Positions 24,130 through 31,657 of a stretch of 47,463 bases of DNA are shown here, one piece after another. A model generated the notes under the pieces. It did not search any database. It was not told where the DNA came from and saw only the letters and a list, made by a program, of their open reading frames with translations. Numbering within the stretch: the first letter of the stretch is position 1; every line of letters starts with the position of its first letter. The stretch is from Thermaceae bacterium (lineage in GTDB: Bacteria; Deinococcota; Deinococci; Deinococcales; Marinithermaceae). The stretch lies in assembly GCA_026985615.1 (NCBI GenBank), contig JALSQD010000029.1, positions 1-47,463 on the forward strand. Reading direction: 5' to 3'. The translations under genes and the position numbers were made by a program.

Positions 24130-25188
24130 GTGAGGGTATTCGCCATCAACCCCGGCTCCACCAGCACGAAACTTGCCCTGATCGAGGCTGGCGAGGGGGG
24201 CGTGGAGGTGCTGCGCGAGCGCACGGAGCGGCACGCGCCCGCCCCCACGCTCTCCGAGGACCTCGAGCGCCGGCGCGAGCTCGTACACGAACAGGCCCGC
24301 GCGTGGGCGCCCTTCGACGCCATCGCCGCGCGGGGCGGGCTCATCGGCCCCGTTCCCGCGGGCGTCTACGAGGTGGACGAGGCCATGGTCGAGCTCTGCC
24401 TGAGCGCGCGCCACGGCGCGCACCCCGCCAATCTGGCCGCGCCGCTGGCGCTCGAGCTGGCCCACGAGCACGGGGTGTCCGCCTTCGTCGTGGACCCGCC
24501 CACCGTGGACGAGCTCGAGGAGGTGAGCCGCATCAGCGGCGCGCCAGGCATCCCCCGCCGCAGCCGGGTCCACGCCCTCAACCTGCGCTACGTCGCCCGC
24601 AAGGTGGCCCGCGAGCTCGGCGCGCGGCTGGACGAGGTGGCCCTGATCGGGGCGCACCTGGGCGGGGGCACCTCGGTGGCCCGCTTCAGCCAGGGGTGCA
24701 TGGTCGACACCAACGATGCCCTGCTCGGCGAGGGGCCCTTCAGCCCCAACCGCGCAGGCACGGTGCCCATTTACGGCGTCATCGAAAAGACCCTCGAGCT
24801 CGGCCGTGACGGCGCCCGCGTCTTCTTCGGGCGCGAGGCCGGCTTCAAGGGGCTTCTGGGCGAAGACGACTTGCGCAAGCTGGAGGCGCGCATGGACGAG
24901 CCCCCGGTACTTTTGGCCGTCGATGCCTATGCCCTCGGGGTGGCAAAATACATGCTGAGCCTGGCCGCGGGGGAGCGCCCGCGGACGTTCTTCCTCACCG
25001 GAGCGGGCGCACGCTTCGGATACGTGGCCGAAGCGGTTCGCCGGCGCATCGAATGGGCTGCGCCGGTGGTGCTCGTTCCCGGGGAGTTCGAGATGGAGGC
25101 CCTGGCCGAGGGGGTGCGCCGCGCCCTCGCAGGCGAAGAGAAACCGAGGCGGATACGAGAGGTTGCCCATGGAAACGCTGGACTTTAG
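24130..25188 (+). CDS. buk: Butyrate kinase family protein
   Basis: 352 residues. Acyl-phosphate plus ADP to short-chain fatty acid plus ATP, or the reverse. ASKHA fold: phosphate loop RVFAINPGSTSTKLALIE at the N terminus, IAARGGLIGPVPAGVYEVDEAM, then IGAHLGGGTSVARFSQGCMVDTNDALLGEGPFSP and a late FFLTGAGARFGYVAEAVRRRIEW. Start GTG at 24130 from the TATCCT box and the family N terminus. It overlaps the phosphate acyltransferase gene by 20 bases, so both act as a pair on butyryl- or branched-chain acyl-CoA. Confidence 0.92.
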   Translation: MRVFAINPGSTSTKLALIEAGEGGVEVLRERTERHAPAPTLSEDLERRRELVHEQARAWAPFDAIAARGGLIGPVPAGVYEVDEAMVELCLSARHGAHPANLAAPLALELAHEHGVSAFVVDPPTVDELEEVSRISGAPGIPRRSRVHALNLRYVARKVARELGARLDEVALIGAHLGGGTSVARFSQGCMVDTNDALLGEGPFSPNRAGTVPIYGVIEKTLELGRDGARVFFGREAGFKGLLGEDDLRKLEARMDEPPVLLAVDAYALGVAKYMLSLAAGERPRTFFLTGAGARFGYVAEAVRRRIEWAAPVVLVPGEFEMEALAEGVRRALAGEEKPRRIREVAHGNAGL

Positions 25189-26134
25189 AGAGATACAGCC
25201 CCTTCGCGATATGACCAGCCTGCTCGAACTGGCGCGGCTGATCGCCCAGGTCAAGGGGCCCAAGAAGGTCGCGGTCGCAGCTGCTGAAGAAGCCCACGTC
25301 ATCGAGGCGGCGAACGAGGCCCGCATTGAGGGGCTGGTGCACCCTGTGCTCTTCGGCAACCCCGAGCGCATCCGCCGCATCGCCAACGAGCTGCGCATCC
25401 GCACCCAGAACCTCGACATCCGCCCCGCCAAGAACCCGGTCGAGGCCGCCGAGCTTGCCACCAAGCTGGTTTCCAGTGGCGAGGCCGACATCCTCATGAA
25501 GGGCATGGTGCAGTCGTCCGACTTCCTGCGGGCGGCCCTCAACCGCGAGTGGGGCCTGCGCACAGGGCGGCTGCTCTCACACGTTCTGCTCTACGAGGCC
25601 AAGGGCTACGATCGGCTCTTCTTCATGTCGGACGGGGCCATGAACATCAACCCCGACCTCAAGGCCAAGATCCAGATCGTGGAAAACGCGGTGCGCCTGG
25701 CCCACCTGCTCGGCATCAACCCGCCCAAGGTGGCCCTGCTGGCCGCCGTGGAGGTTGTCAACCCCGAGATGGACACCGCAGTGGAAGACGCCATCATCGC
25801 CAAGATGGCCGACCGCGGCCAGATCAAGGGCGCCATCATCGACGGACCCCTCGCGCTCGACAATGCCGTGAGCGAGGAGGCCGCGCGCATCAAGGGCATC
25901 AAGAGCCCCGTCGCCGGCAAAGCCGACATCCTCATCGTGGACAACATCGACGTGGGCAACGTCTTCTACAAGAGCCTCATCTACTTCGCCCGCGTTCGCG
26001 GAGCCGGCATCATCATGGGCGCCCGCGCACCGATGGTGCTCACGAGCCGCGCCGACCCCGAGGAGGTCAAGTTCCTCTCGCTTGCGACCGCGGTGATCGC
26101 AGCCGAGCGGGCCCAGTACCTCGACGAAGCCTGA
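25169..26134 (+). CDS. ptb: Phosphate butyryltransferase family protein
   Basis: 321 residues. Swaps CoA for phosphate on butyryl- or isovaleryl-type acyl-CoAs, making the acyl phosphate used by Buk. PTA_PTB fold with KKVAVAAAEEAHVIEAANEA, ADILMKGMVQSSDFLRAALNRE, GRLLSHVLLYEAKGYDRLFFMSDGAMNINPDL and ADILIVDNIDVGNVFYKSL. ATG at 25169 chosen; it lies inside the end of buk. Order buk-ptb is reversed relative to the classical clostridial ptb-buk operon. Branched-chain amino-acid breakdown is a plausible source of substrate. Confidence 0.92.
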   Translation: METLDFREIQPLRDMTSLLELARLIAQVKGPKKVAVAAAEEAHVIEAANEARIEGLVHPVLFGNPERIRRIANELRIRTQNLDIRPAKNPVEAAELATKLVSSGEADILMKGMVQSSDFLRAALNREWGLRTGRLLSHVLLYEAKGYDRLFFMSDGAMNINPDLKAKIQIVENAVRLAHLLGINPPKVALLAAVEVVNPEMDTAVEDAIIAKMADRGQIKGAIIDGPLALDNAVSEEAARIKGIKSPVAGKADILIVDNIDVGNVFYKSLIYFARVRGAGIIMGARAPMVLTSRADPEEVKFLSLATAVIAAERAQYLDEA

Positions 26135-26173
26135 ACCGGCCACCCTCCCCAGGGCGATTGTCCCTTTAGATCC

Positions 26174-26202
26174 TTGAATATCCTAAGAAAAAGTAGTATA
26201 TA
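26174..26202 (+). promoter_or_regulatory. Promoter of the sulfite dehydrogenase operon, TTGAAT-17-TATATA
   Basis: -35 TTGAAT (26174-26179), 17-bp spacer, -10 TATATA (26197-26202) in an AT-rich island. The start would lie about 57 bases upstream of the ATG at 26267, leaving a leader with a hairpin. Confidence 0.6.
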
Positions 26203-26220
26203 TACCCTATATCGCCAAGT

Positions 26221-26251
26221 GCGCAGGAGTGTATGGACGCAGCCCCTGCGC
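26221..26251 (+). other. Hairpin in the leader of the sulfite dehydrogenase mRNA
   Basis: GCGCAGG (26221-26227) pairs with CCTGCGC (26245-26251) around a 17-base loop, ending just before the GGGAGG ribosome site at 26255-26261. A translational control role is possible; no known riboswitch was recognised. Confidence 0.4.
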
Positions 26252-26266
26252 CATGGGAGGGTAGAT

Positions 26267-27562
26267 ATGAAGGAGAGGATGGATCATCAGGAGACCCAGG
26301 GTTTTCGCCGCCGCGAGTTTCTTCGTCGCGCCGGCGCTTTTTCTGCCGCACTGGGGTTCTTCCCCACCGTCACCCGTATGGCGCGCGCGCAGACGCCGCC
26401 CAAGGCCAACGAGGTGATCATCGGCAAGGATCCGCGCCTGATCGTGCACAACTCCAAGACCGGCGTGCTCGAGACGCCGCTGGAGATCCTGCGCGAATAC
26501 GAGATCACGCCCAAGCAGCTGCTCTTCATCCGCAACAACCAGGTGCTCGAGGGCGGCAAGACGCTCGAGACCGCGCCGCTCAAGGGCTGGCCGGTGGAGA
26601 TCGTGGGAATGGTACTCAGGCCCGCCCACTTCGACGCCAGCGTACTCAAGGAGCTGCCCCAGCACGAGGTCAAGATGGTGCTCCAGTGCTCGGGCAACGG
26701 CCGCAACTTCTTCGCCAAGTACGGGGCCAAGGCCTCGGGCACCCAGTGGCAGCACGGCGGCATGGGCCAGACCGTGTGGAAGGGCCCCAAGCTCACCGAC
26801 GTGCTGGCCCACTTCAAGGTGGAGCCGCACGCCGCCGCCCGCTTCCTCACCGTCAACGGCCGCGACCTACCGCCCAAGACCGGCGGTCGGCCCGACTTCG
26901 AGCACAGCCTCCCCTGGTCGAACGACCCCGAAAAGGACTGGATGGGCCGCGAGGTGGCCGAGAACGCCATTCTCGCCATCGAGATGAACGGCGAGCCGAT
27001 CCCGCTCGTGCACGGCGGGCCGGTGCGCCTGATCGTGCCGGGCTATTACGGCACGATGAACGTCAAGTGGGTCGGCCAGATCCGCTTCGAGGCCCATGAG
27101 AGCTTCAACTACAACCAGGTCTTCCGCTACCGCGTGCCCCTCTACCCCGTCGAGCCGGGCCAGTTCGACAAGAAGAAGCAGGGCTACGGCAACTCGCGCC
27201 CCAACTGGCGACAGAAGATCAAGGCAGTGGTCTTCGGTCCCCTCGACGGCGAGGAGGTGCGTGCAGGCACGGTCAAGTTCTGGGGCGTGGCCTGGAACGA
27301 CGGCGTCCAGCCGGTCGAGCAGGTGCTCGTCTCCGCCGACCGCGGCAAGACCTGGGTCTCCGCCAAGCTGCGCCAGCCCGACAGCCCCTACAGCTGGTAC
27401 AAGTGGGAGGTCTACCTCCCGCTCAGCCAGGGCGAGCGCGAGGTCTGGGTGCGCGCCATCGACCGCTGGGGCCGCGCCCAGCCACTCGACGGCGTAGTGG
27501 ACTGGAACCCCTCGGGCTACGAGTGGAACGGCGCCGACAAGGTGAAGGTATCGGTGGTGTAA
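26267..27562 (+). CDS. Tat-exported sulfite dehydrogenase, molybdopterin subunit (SorA/SoxC family)
   Basis: 431 residues. A twin-arginine signal (RRREFLRRAG at 14-23 and a hydrophobic stretch ending ARA) exports the folded molybdoenzyme. The sulfite-oxidase-type Mo domain has the cysteine ligand C141 in VLQCSGNGRNFF, followed by IPLVHGGPVRLIVPGYYG and NVKWVGQI. The C-terminal dimerisation domain is KAVVFGPLDGEEVRAGTVKFWGVAWNDG. It oxidises sulfite to sulfate and passes electrons to cytochrome c. The start is ATG at 26267 with GGGAGG upstream. Two bases separate its stop from the cytochrome gene. Confidence 0.92.
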   Translation: MKERMDHQETQGFRRREFLRRAGAFSAALGFFPTVTRMARAQTPPKANEVIIGKDPRLIVHNSKTGVLETPLEILREYEITPKQLLFIRNNQVLEGGKTLETAPLKGWPVEIVGMVLRPAHFDASVLKELPQHEVKMVLQCSGNGRNFFAKYGAKASGTQWQHGGMGQTVWKGPKLTDVLAHFKVEPHAAARFLTVNGRDLPPKTGGRPDFEHSLPWSNDPEKDWMGREVAENAILAIEMNGEPIPLVHGGPVRLIVPGYYGTMNVKWVGQIRFEAHESFNYNQVFRYRVPLYPVEPGQFDKKKQGYGNSRPNWRQKIKAVVFGPLDGEEVRAGTVKFWGVAWNDGVQPVEQVLVSADRGKTWVSAKLRQPDSPYSWYKWEVYLPLSQGEREVWVRAIDRWGRAQPLDGVVDWNPSGYEWNGADKVKVSVV

Positions 27563-27564
27563 CG

Positions 27565-28290
27565 GTGAACCTTCGTCAACTCGTGCGCACCTCCCCAGGT
27601 TTCCTTCGTAGCGTCGGGGTCGCCGCCCTATTGGGGCTGGCGACCCCGACCCTGGGCCAGACCCTGCCGCAGGGGCCGGGCGTGGACCTCGTCTACACCA
27701 AGTGTCAGATCTGCCACGACCTCACCTACCTCGTCGACACCGCAGGGGTGGACGCCGCCACCTGGGAGGGAATCCTCTCCGACATGATCGACTTTGGCGC
27801 CCCGGTGAACGAAGAGGAGCGCGAGGTCATCCTGAACTACCTCTCGACCTACCTCGGCCCCAACCCGCCGGCGGAGGAAGCGCTGGCCGAGCAGGCCGAG
27901 GTCGGCGAGATCGACGCCGCACAGGCCTACGCCACCAACTGCGCCGGCTGCCACCAGCCAGAGGGGAAGGGGCTCGCAGGAGCATTTCCGCCGCTGGCGA
28001 ACAACCCCGCCCTCGTGCGCGACCCCACCTACGTCGCGCGCGTCGTGCTCTTCGGCCTGAGCGGCGAGATCCAGATGGGCGATGCCACCTTCAACAGCAC
28101 CATGCCCCCGGTGGCCCACCTGGACGACGCCACCGTGGCCGCGCTGGTCAACTACCTCTTGCAAACGTTCAACGCCGATCTGCTGCCCGAGGACTTCGAA
28201 CCCCTGCGGCCGGAGCAGGTGGCCGAGCTGCGCGCGAACCCGCTCGACGCCAAGGAGGTCCTGAAACACCGCCCCGCGGCAGGACCCTAG
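27565..28290 (+). CDS. Diheme cytochrome c partner of the sulfite dehydrogenase
   Basis: 241 residues. Sec signal (about 1-33), then two heme sites: CQICH (47-51) and CAGCH (126-130). Likely distal methionines are in ILSDMIDFG for the first domain and NSTMPPVAHL for the second. It should accept electrons from the sulfite dehydrogenase and hand them to the respiratory chain. GTG at 27565 is used because the signal peptide starts there. A strong hairpin 24 bases after the stop ends the operon. Confidence 0.9.
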   Translation: MNLRQLVRTSPGFLRSVGVAALLGLATPTLGQTLPQGPGVDLVYTKCQICHDLTYLVDTAGVDAATWEGILSDMIDFGAPVNEEEREVILNYLSTYLGPNPPAEEALAEQAEVGEIDAAQAYATNCAGCHQPEGKGLAGAFPPLANNPALVRDPTYVARVVLFGLSGEIQMGDATFNSTMPPVAHLDDATVAALVNYLLQTFNADLLPEDFEPLRPEQVAELRANPLDAKEVLKHRPAAGP

Positions 28291-28313
28291 TTCCCGTCCC
28301 GCCGGGCACCTCC

Positions 28314-28339
28314 CCCCTGCGGCCGTGCGGCCGCAGGGG
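28314..28339 (+). terminator. Terminator after the sulfite dehydrogenase operon
   Basis: CCCCTGCGGCCG (28314-28325) pairs exactly with CGGCCGCAGGGG (28328-28339), followed by CTTCGTTATTCT. It lies between convergent genes. Confidence 0.75.
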
Positions 28340-28344
28340 CTTCG

Positions 28345-28854
28345 TTATTCTGCGGACTCGGTTCCTAAAGGCAGGCGGGCGATCTCGATGAGGTCGCCGC
28401 CATCGTCGTCGGTCACGAGCGCGACCTCGCGCACCATGAACGACTTGCGCGGAGGCGGTGGCAACTTGCGCGCGAGCTCCTCGGCCTCCTCGTCGCTGAG
28501 TCCGAGGGCCAGGGTGAGGTGGGGGATGTAGCTGGGGCCCTCGATCTCCTGTTCGGGTTCGGCCAGGGGCTCGAGCGCGTGATAGAGCCGCTTGAAGGGG
28601 CCGCCCCCGTAGGCCCGCAGGTAGACCACGCCCCCGGCAAAGGTGCGCCAGTCACCCAGCCGCACCCGGAAGGGCTCGTGGCCGCGCAAGATGCCCTCCA
28701 CACCTCTTCGCAGCGCCTCCTGGCTCCAGCGCCACTTGAAGGGCTGACGCAGGTTCAGGTGGGGCGGGCCGTAGCCGGAAACCCCGTGCTCCTTCGCCAG
28801 GGCTTCCATCCACTCCCGCAGGTCGTCGGGGGGCCAGGCCAGTACGCCGTACAC
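28345..28854 (-). CDS. 2H phosphoesterase (2'-5' RNA ligase/ThpR superfamily)
   Basis: 169 residues. The two catalytic H-x-[ST/N] motifs are H32 in PPHLNLRQPF and H112 in IPHLTLALGL, about 80 residues apart as in the 2H fold. Such enzymes hydrolyse 2'-5' or cyclic phosphodiesters in RNA; the real substrate is often unknown. The first motif is HLN rather than HxT/S, which is common in the bacterial branch. GTG start with TATACT 7 bases upstream, so predicted leaderless. Confidence 0.8.
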   Translation of the reverse strand: MYGVLAWPPDDLREWMEALAKEHGVSGYGPPHLNLRQPFKWRWSQEALRRGVEGILRGHEPFRVRLGDWRTFAGGVVYLRAYGGGPFKRLYHALEPLAEPEQEIEGPSYIPHLTLALGLSDEEAEELARKLPPPPRKSFMVREVALVTDDDGGDLIEIARLPLGTESAE

Positions 28855-28861
28855 GAGAGCC

Positions 28862-28867
28862 AGTATA
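28862..28867 (-). promoter_or_regulatory. -10 box TATACT, leaderless start of the 2H phosphoesterase
   Basis: TATACT on the minus strand with 7 bases before the GTG at 28854. It sits between the phosphoribosyltransferase stop and the new start. Confidence 0.65.
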
Positions 28868-28872
28868 CTCCG

Positions 28873-29349
28873 CTACTCGCTCCACTCCTGCGCCCGCTCG
28901 GGGTCCCAGGGGTAGACGATCCAGGCGTCGGTGTCCTCGCCGTAGAAGTCGGGCGCGTCGTCGGGGAAGCGGCTGTGCTTGGGCTTGTAGTGCAACACCG
29001 CCACGGTGGGCACGCCGCCGGCCTGGGCCGCGCGCTCGCGCACGGCCACGGCCGTCTTGCCCGAGTCCCAGACGTCGTCGACGATCAGCACCCGCTTGCC
29101 TAGCAGCAGCGCATCACCGGGGAACTGCAGGAAATGCGGTTCCTCGAGCACCTGCTGCTCGCCCTGGTAGAACATCACCGCCGCGGTCATGACGTTGCGC
29201 AGGTCCATCGCCTCGCTCACCAGCGCCCCGGGGATCATGCCCCCGCGGGTCACCGCGAGCACCACGTCGTAGTCGTCCCGGTCGAGCTGAGCGATGAGCC
29301 GGCCCGCCAGGCGGGTGATGTCGTCCCAGTCGAGGATCACCTTGTTCAT
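28873..29349 (-). CDS. Purine-type phosphoribosyltransferase
   Basis: 158 residues. PRPP-binding motif VLIVDDVWDSGKTAV near residue 88 and the family opening LDWDDITRLAGRLIAQL with VVLAVTRGGMIPGALVSE. This is the xanthine/hypoxanthine-guanine phosphoribosyltransferase-like group used in purine salvage; the base is not assigned. It overlaps the end of lysC by four bases, so it follows lysC in one transcript. Confidence 0.85.
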   Translation of the reverse strand: MNKVILDWDDITRLAGRLIAQLDRDDYDVVLAVTRGGMIPGALVSEAMDLRNVMTAAVMFYQGEQQVLEEPHFLQFPGDALLLGKRVLIVDDVWDSGKTAVAVRERAAQAGGVPTVAVLHYKPKHSRFPDDAPDFYGEDTDAWIVYPWDPERAQEWSE

Positions 29350-29849
29350 TCGCCGTTTCCCTCCTCTGCGCTGTCGAGGTCGAAGGCGCTGTGAATGGCC
29401 CGCGCCGCGGCCTCAGCATACTCGGCAGGGATGACCACCGAGATGCGCACCTCGCTGGTGGCGATCATCTCGATGTTGGCACCCACGCTGGCCACGGCCT
29501 CGAACATCTTGGAGGGTACGCCCGGCGTCGAGGCCAGCGCCACGCCCACGATGGAGACCTTGGCGATCTCGGGGTTATAGCGCACCTCGCCGCCGATCTC
29601 GTCGGTGAGCTCGCGCAACACGTCGAGGGCGTCCTGGGCGTAATCCTTGGGCACGGTGAAGGCCATCTGCGTGCGGCTGGCCTCGTGCCCCGGCACGCCC
29701 TGGATGATCATGTCCACGGCGATGCCGCGCTCGGCCAGGGCGTCGAAGACGCGGCTGGCGATCCCAGGGCGGTCGGGGATGCCCACCAGGCCGATCTGGG
29801 CCTGCCCTTCGTCGATGGCCACTCCGGTCACGGGACGGTCGAGTTTCAT
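29346..29849 (-). CDS. lysC: Aspartate kinase, beta subunit from internal start
   Basis: In-frame product of 167 residues starting at the methionine of EEAMKLDRPV. A GGAGGA ribosome site lies 4 bases upstream of this ATG inside lysC. Thermus and Bacillus enzymes are known to make alpha2beta2 aspartate kinase this way, the beta chain being just the two ACT regulatory domains. The ribosome site is seen; the separate product is inferred. Confidence 0.7.
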   Translation of the reverse strand: MKLDRPVTGVAIDEGQAQIGLVGIPDRPGIASRVFDALAERGIAVDMIIQGVPGHEASRTQMAFTVPKDYAQDALDVLRELTDEIGGEVRYNPEIAKVSIVGVALASTPGVPSKMFEAVASVGANIEMIATSEVRISVVIPAEYAEAAARAIHSAFDLDSAEEGNGE

Positions 29850-30581
29850 GGCTTCCTCCGAAACGATGGTGCCCTTGCTGTAGTTGAAGGCGCTGCGCAC
29901 ATGCAGGCGCACGCCGTAGCGTTTGGCGTACCAGACGGCGCGGGGATGGAGCACCTTGGCCCCCAGCGCCGCCATCTCGATCATGGGATCGTAGGCGATG
30001 TGGTCGAGCTTGCTGGCCTCGGGGATGCGATGGGGATCGGTGGTGTAGACCCCGTCGGTGTCGGTGAAGATCTCGGCCTCGTGCGCCCCCACGGCGGCGG
30101 CCAGCGCCACCGCGGTGGTGTCGGAGCCGCCCCGCCCCAGGGTGTTGAGCTCCCCCTTGGGGGTCGTGCCCATGAATCCACCCACCACGGCCACGTAGCC
30201 CGTGCGCACGGCCTCGAGGATCTTGGTGGGGCGCACCTCGACGATGCGGGCGTTGGTGTAGCGCCCGTCGGTGGTGATGCCAATCTGATGCTGGACGAAG
30301 GCCCGCGCCGGCAACCCCAGCGCCTGGAGCTGCATGGCCAGGAGCGCGGCCGACTTCTGCTCGCCGGTGGTGGTGAGCAGGTCGAGCTCACGCGGGTCGG
30401 GTCTGGGGTTGACCCGCTTGGCGAGGGCGATGAGCTCGTCGGTGCTGCGGCCCATGGCCGAAACGACGACGATCAGGTCGTGCCCCTTTTCGCGGTAGTG
30501 CTGAATGCGCTGGGCGACCTTGTGGATCCGGTCCAGGTCGCCCACGGAGGTGCCGCCGTATTTCTGTACGATTAGCGCCAT
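29346..30581 (-). CDS. lysC: Aspartate kinase, alpha subunit (full length)
   Basis: 411 residues. Phosphorylates aspartate, first step to lysine, threonine and methionine. Kinase domain 1-240 with VQKYGGTSVGDLDRIHKVA, LLTTTGEQKSAALLAMQL, LGRGGSDTTAVALAAAVGA and EIFTDTDGVYTTDP. Two ACT domains follow (about 260-330 and 340-405) that bind feedback effectors. An internal start at 29849 would yield the beta subunit. The gene diverges from hom-thrC, 51 bases away. Confidence 0.95.
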   Translation of the reverse strand: MALIVQKYGGTSVGDLDRIHKVAQRIQHYREKGHDLIVVVSAMGRSTDELIALAKRVNPRPDPRELDLLTTTGEQKSAALLAMQLQALGLPARAFVQHQIGITTDGRYTNARIVEVRPTKILEAVRTGYVAVVGGFMGTTPKGELNTLGRGGSDTTAVALAAAVGAHEAEIFTDTDGVYTTDPHRIPEASKLDHIAYDPMIEMAALGAKVLHPRAVWYAKRYGVRLHVRSAFNYSKGTIVSEEAMKLDRPVTGVAIDEGQAQIGLVGIPDRPGIASRVFDALAERGIAVDMIIQGVPGHEASRTQMAFTVPKDYAQDALDVLRELTDEIGGEVRYNPEIAKVSIVGVALASTPGVPSKMFEAVASVGANIEMIATSEVRISVVIPAEYAEAAARAIHSAFDLDSAEEGNGE

Positions 30582-30595
30582 ACTTAAGTGTGTAT

Positions 30596-30601
30596 ATTAT
30601 C
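30596..30601 (-). promoter_or_regulatory. -10 candidate GATAAT of lysC
   Basis: GATAAT on the minus strand, with 14 bases to the ATG at 30581. A possible alternative is TATACA at 30591-30596. The likely -35 area overlaps the hom -10 box on the other strand. Confidence 0.45.
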
Positions 30602-30620
30602 ACAAGCCGCTCGTGACCCT

Positions 30621-30626
30621 TATAAT
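30621..30626 (+). promoter_or_regulatory. -10 box TATAAT, leaderless start of hom
   Basis: Perfect TATAAT with 6 bases before the ATG at 30633; a weak -35 TTATCA lies 18 bases upstream at 30597-30602. Confidence 0.75.
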
Positions 30627-30632
30627 CGGCCC

Positions 30633-31655
30633 ATGGAAATGTTGCGCATCGCGCTCCTGGGGGCCGGCACGGTCGGCAGCGGCTTCGTCAAGCTGCTCGA
30701 CGAGCACCGGGGGCGCTTCCGTGCCCTGGGGCTCGAGCCCGCGCTCACGGGCATCCTCGTCCGCGACCCCGCCAAGCCGCGCCCGGGCTGGGTTCCCCGC
30801 GGCCTGCTCACCACCGACACCGACCACGTCCTCGCCGAGGCCGACGTCGTGGTCGAGCTCATGGGCGGCACCCAAAAGGCCGGCCGCCTGGTCCTGGGCG
30901 CCCTGGGCGAGGGGCTGCCCGTAATCACCGCCAACAAGGCGCTTCTGGCCGAGCGCTGGGACGAGCTCAAGCCCCACGCGCTCGAGGGGCTGCTCTACTA
31001 CGAGGCGAGCGTTATGGCCGGCACGCCCGTCATCGAGCCGCTCGCGGGCGCGCTGCGCGGCAATCGCACGCTCGAGCTGCACGGCATCCTCAACGGCAGC
31101 ACCAACTACATCATCGGCCGCATGGAAGACGGCCTCGGCTTCGCCGAAGCTATGGCCGAGGCCCAGGCCAAGGGCTTCGTCGAGGAAGACCCCTTCCTCG
31201 ATATCGGCGGCGTCGACGCCGCCCACAAGCTCGCGGTGCTGGCGCGCCTCGCCGTGGACCCTGATTTTTCCTGGGAAAGCGTGCGCCAGCGCACCCGTGG
31301 CATCCAAGACCTGAGCCGCGAGCAAATCTTCGCGGCCGAGGCCGAGGGCAAGCGCATCCGCCTGGTGGCGAGCCTCTACCCCCGCGGTGGGCGCTGGGAG
31401 GCCGCCGTACGACCGGTCAAGCTGCCGGCGGACCACCCGCTCGCCCACGCTGCGCTCTCGCGCAACGCCCTCCTCTACCGCGGCGACGCAGTGGGCGAGG
31501 TCTTCATCAGCGGCGGGGGGGCAGGCAGCGCGGTCACGGCCAGCGCCGTCGTGGCCGACCTCTTGCGTATGCTCGAGGGCTACCCCGGCCATCCGCCGCT
31601 GCCCGAGGCCGTGCCCGCGCCCGACTACGAGCCCGAGATCCTGGAGGAGGTGTGA
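30633..31655 (+). CDS. hom: Homoserine dehydrogenase (short form)
   Basis: 340 residues. Reduces aspartate semialdehyde to homoserine. NAD(P) loop RIALLGAGTVGSGFVKLL at the start, VITANKALLAERWDEL, the substrate-site motif LHGILNGSTNYIIGRMEDG, and the catalytic DIGGVDAAHKLAVLA. There is no C-terminal ACT domain, so threonine feedback through ACT is absent here. The ATG at 30633 is fixed by TATAAT. It is coupled to thrC. Confidence 0.95.
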   Translation: MEMLRIALLGAGTVGSGFVKLLDEHRGRFRALGLEPALTGILVRDPAKPRPGWVPRGLLTTDTDHVLAEADVVVELMGGTQKAGRLVLGALGEGLPVITANKALLAERWDELKPHALEGLLYYEASVMAGTPVIEPLAGALRGNRTLELHGILNGSTNYIIGRMEDGLGFAEAMAEAQAKGFVEEDPFLDIGGVDAAHKLAVLARLAVDPDFSWESVRQRTRGIQDLSREQIFAAEAEGKRIRLVASLYPRGGRWEAAVRPVKLPADHPLAHAALSRNALLYRGDAVGEVFISGGGAGSAVTASAVVADLLRMLEGYPGHPPLPEAVPAPDYEPEILEEV

Positions 31656-31657
31656 CC

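Noticed and set aside
23974..25563. 529-residue minus-strand frame opposite buk and ptb
   Set aside because: Antisense shadow with no motif; buk and ptb are certain.
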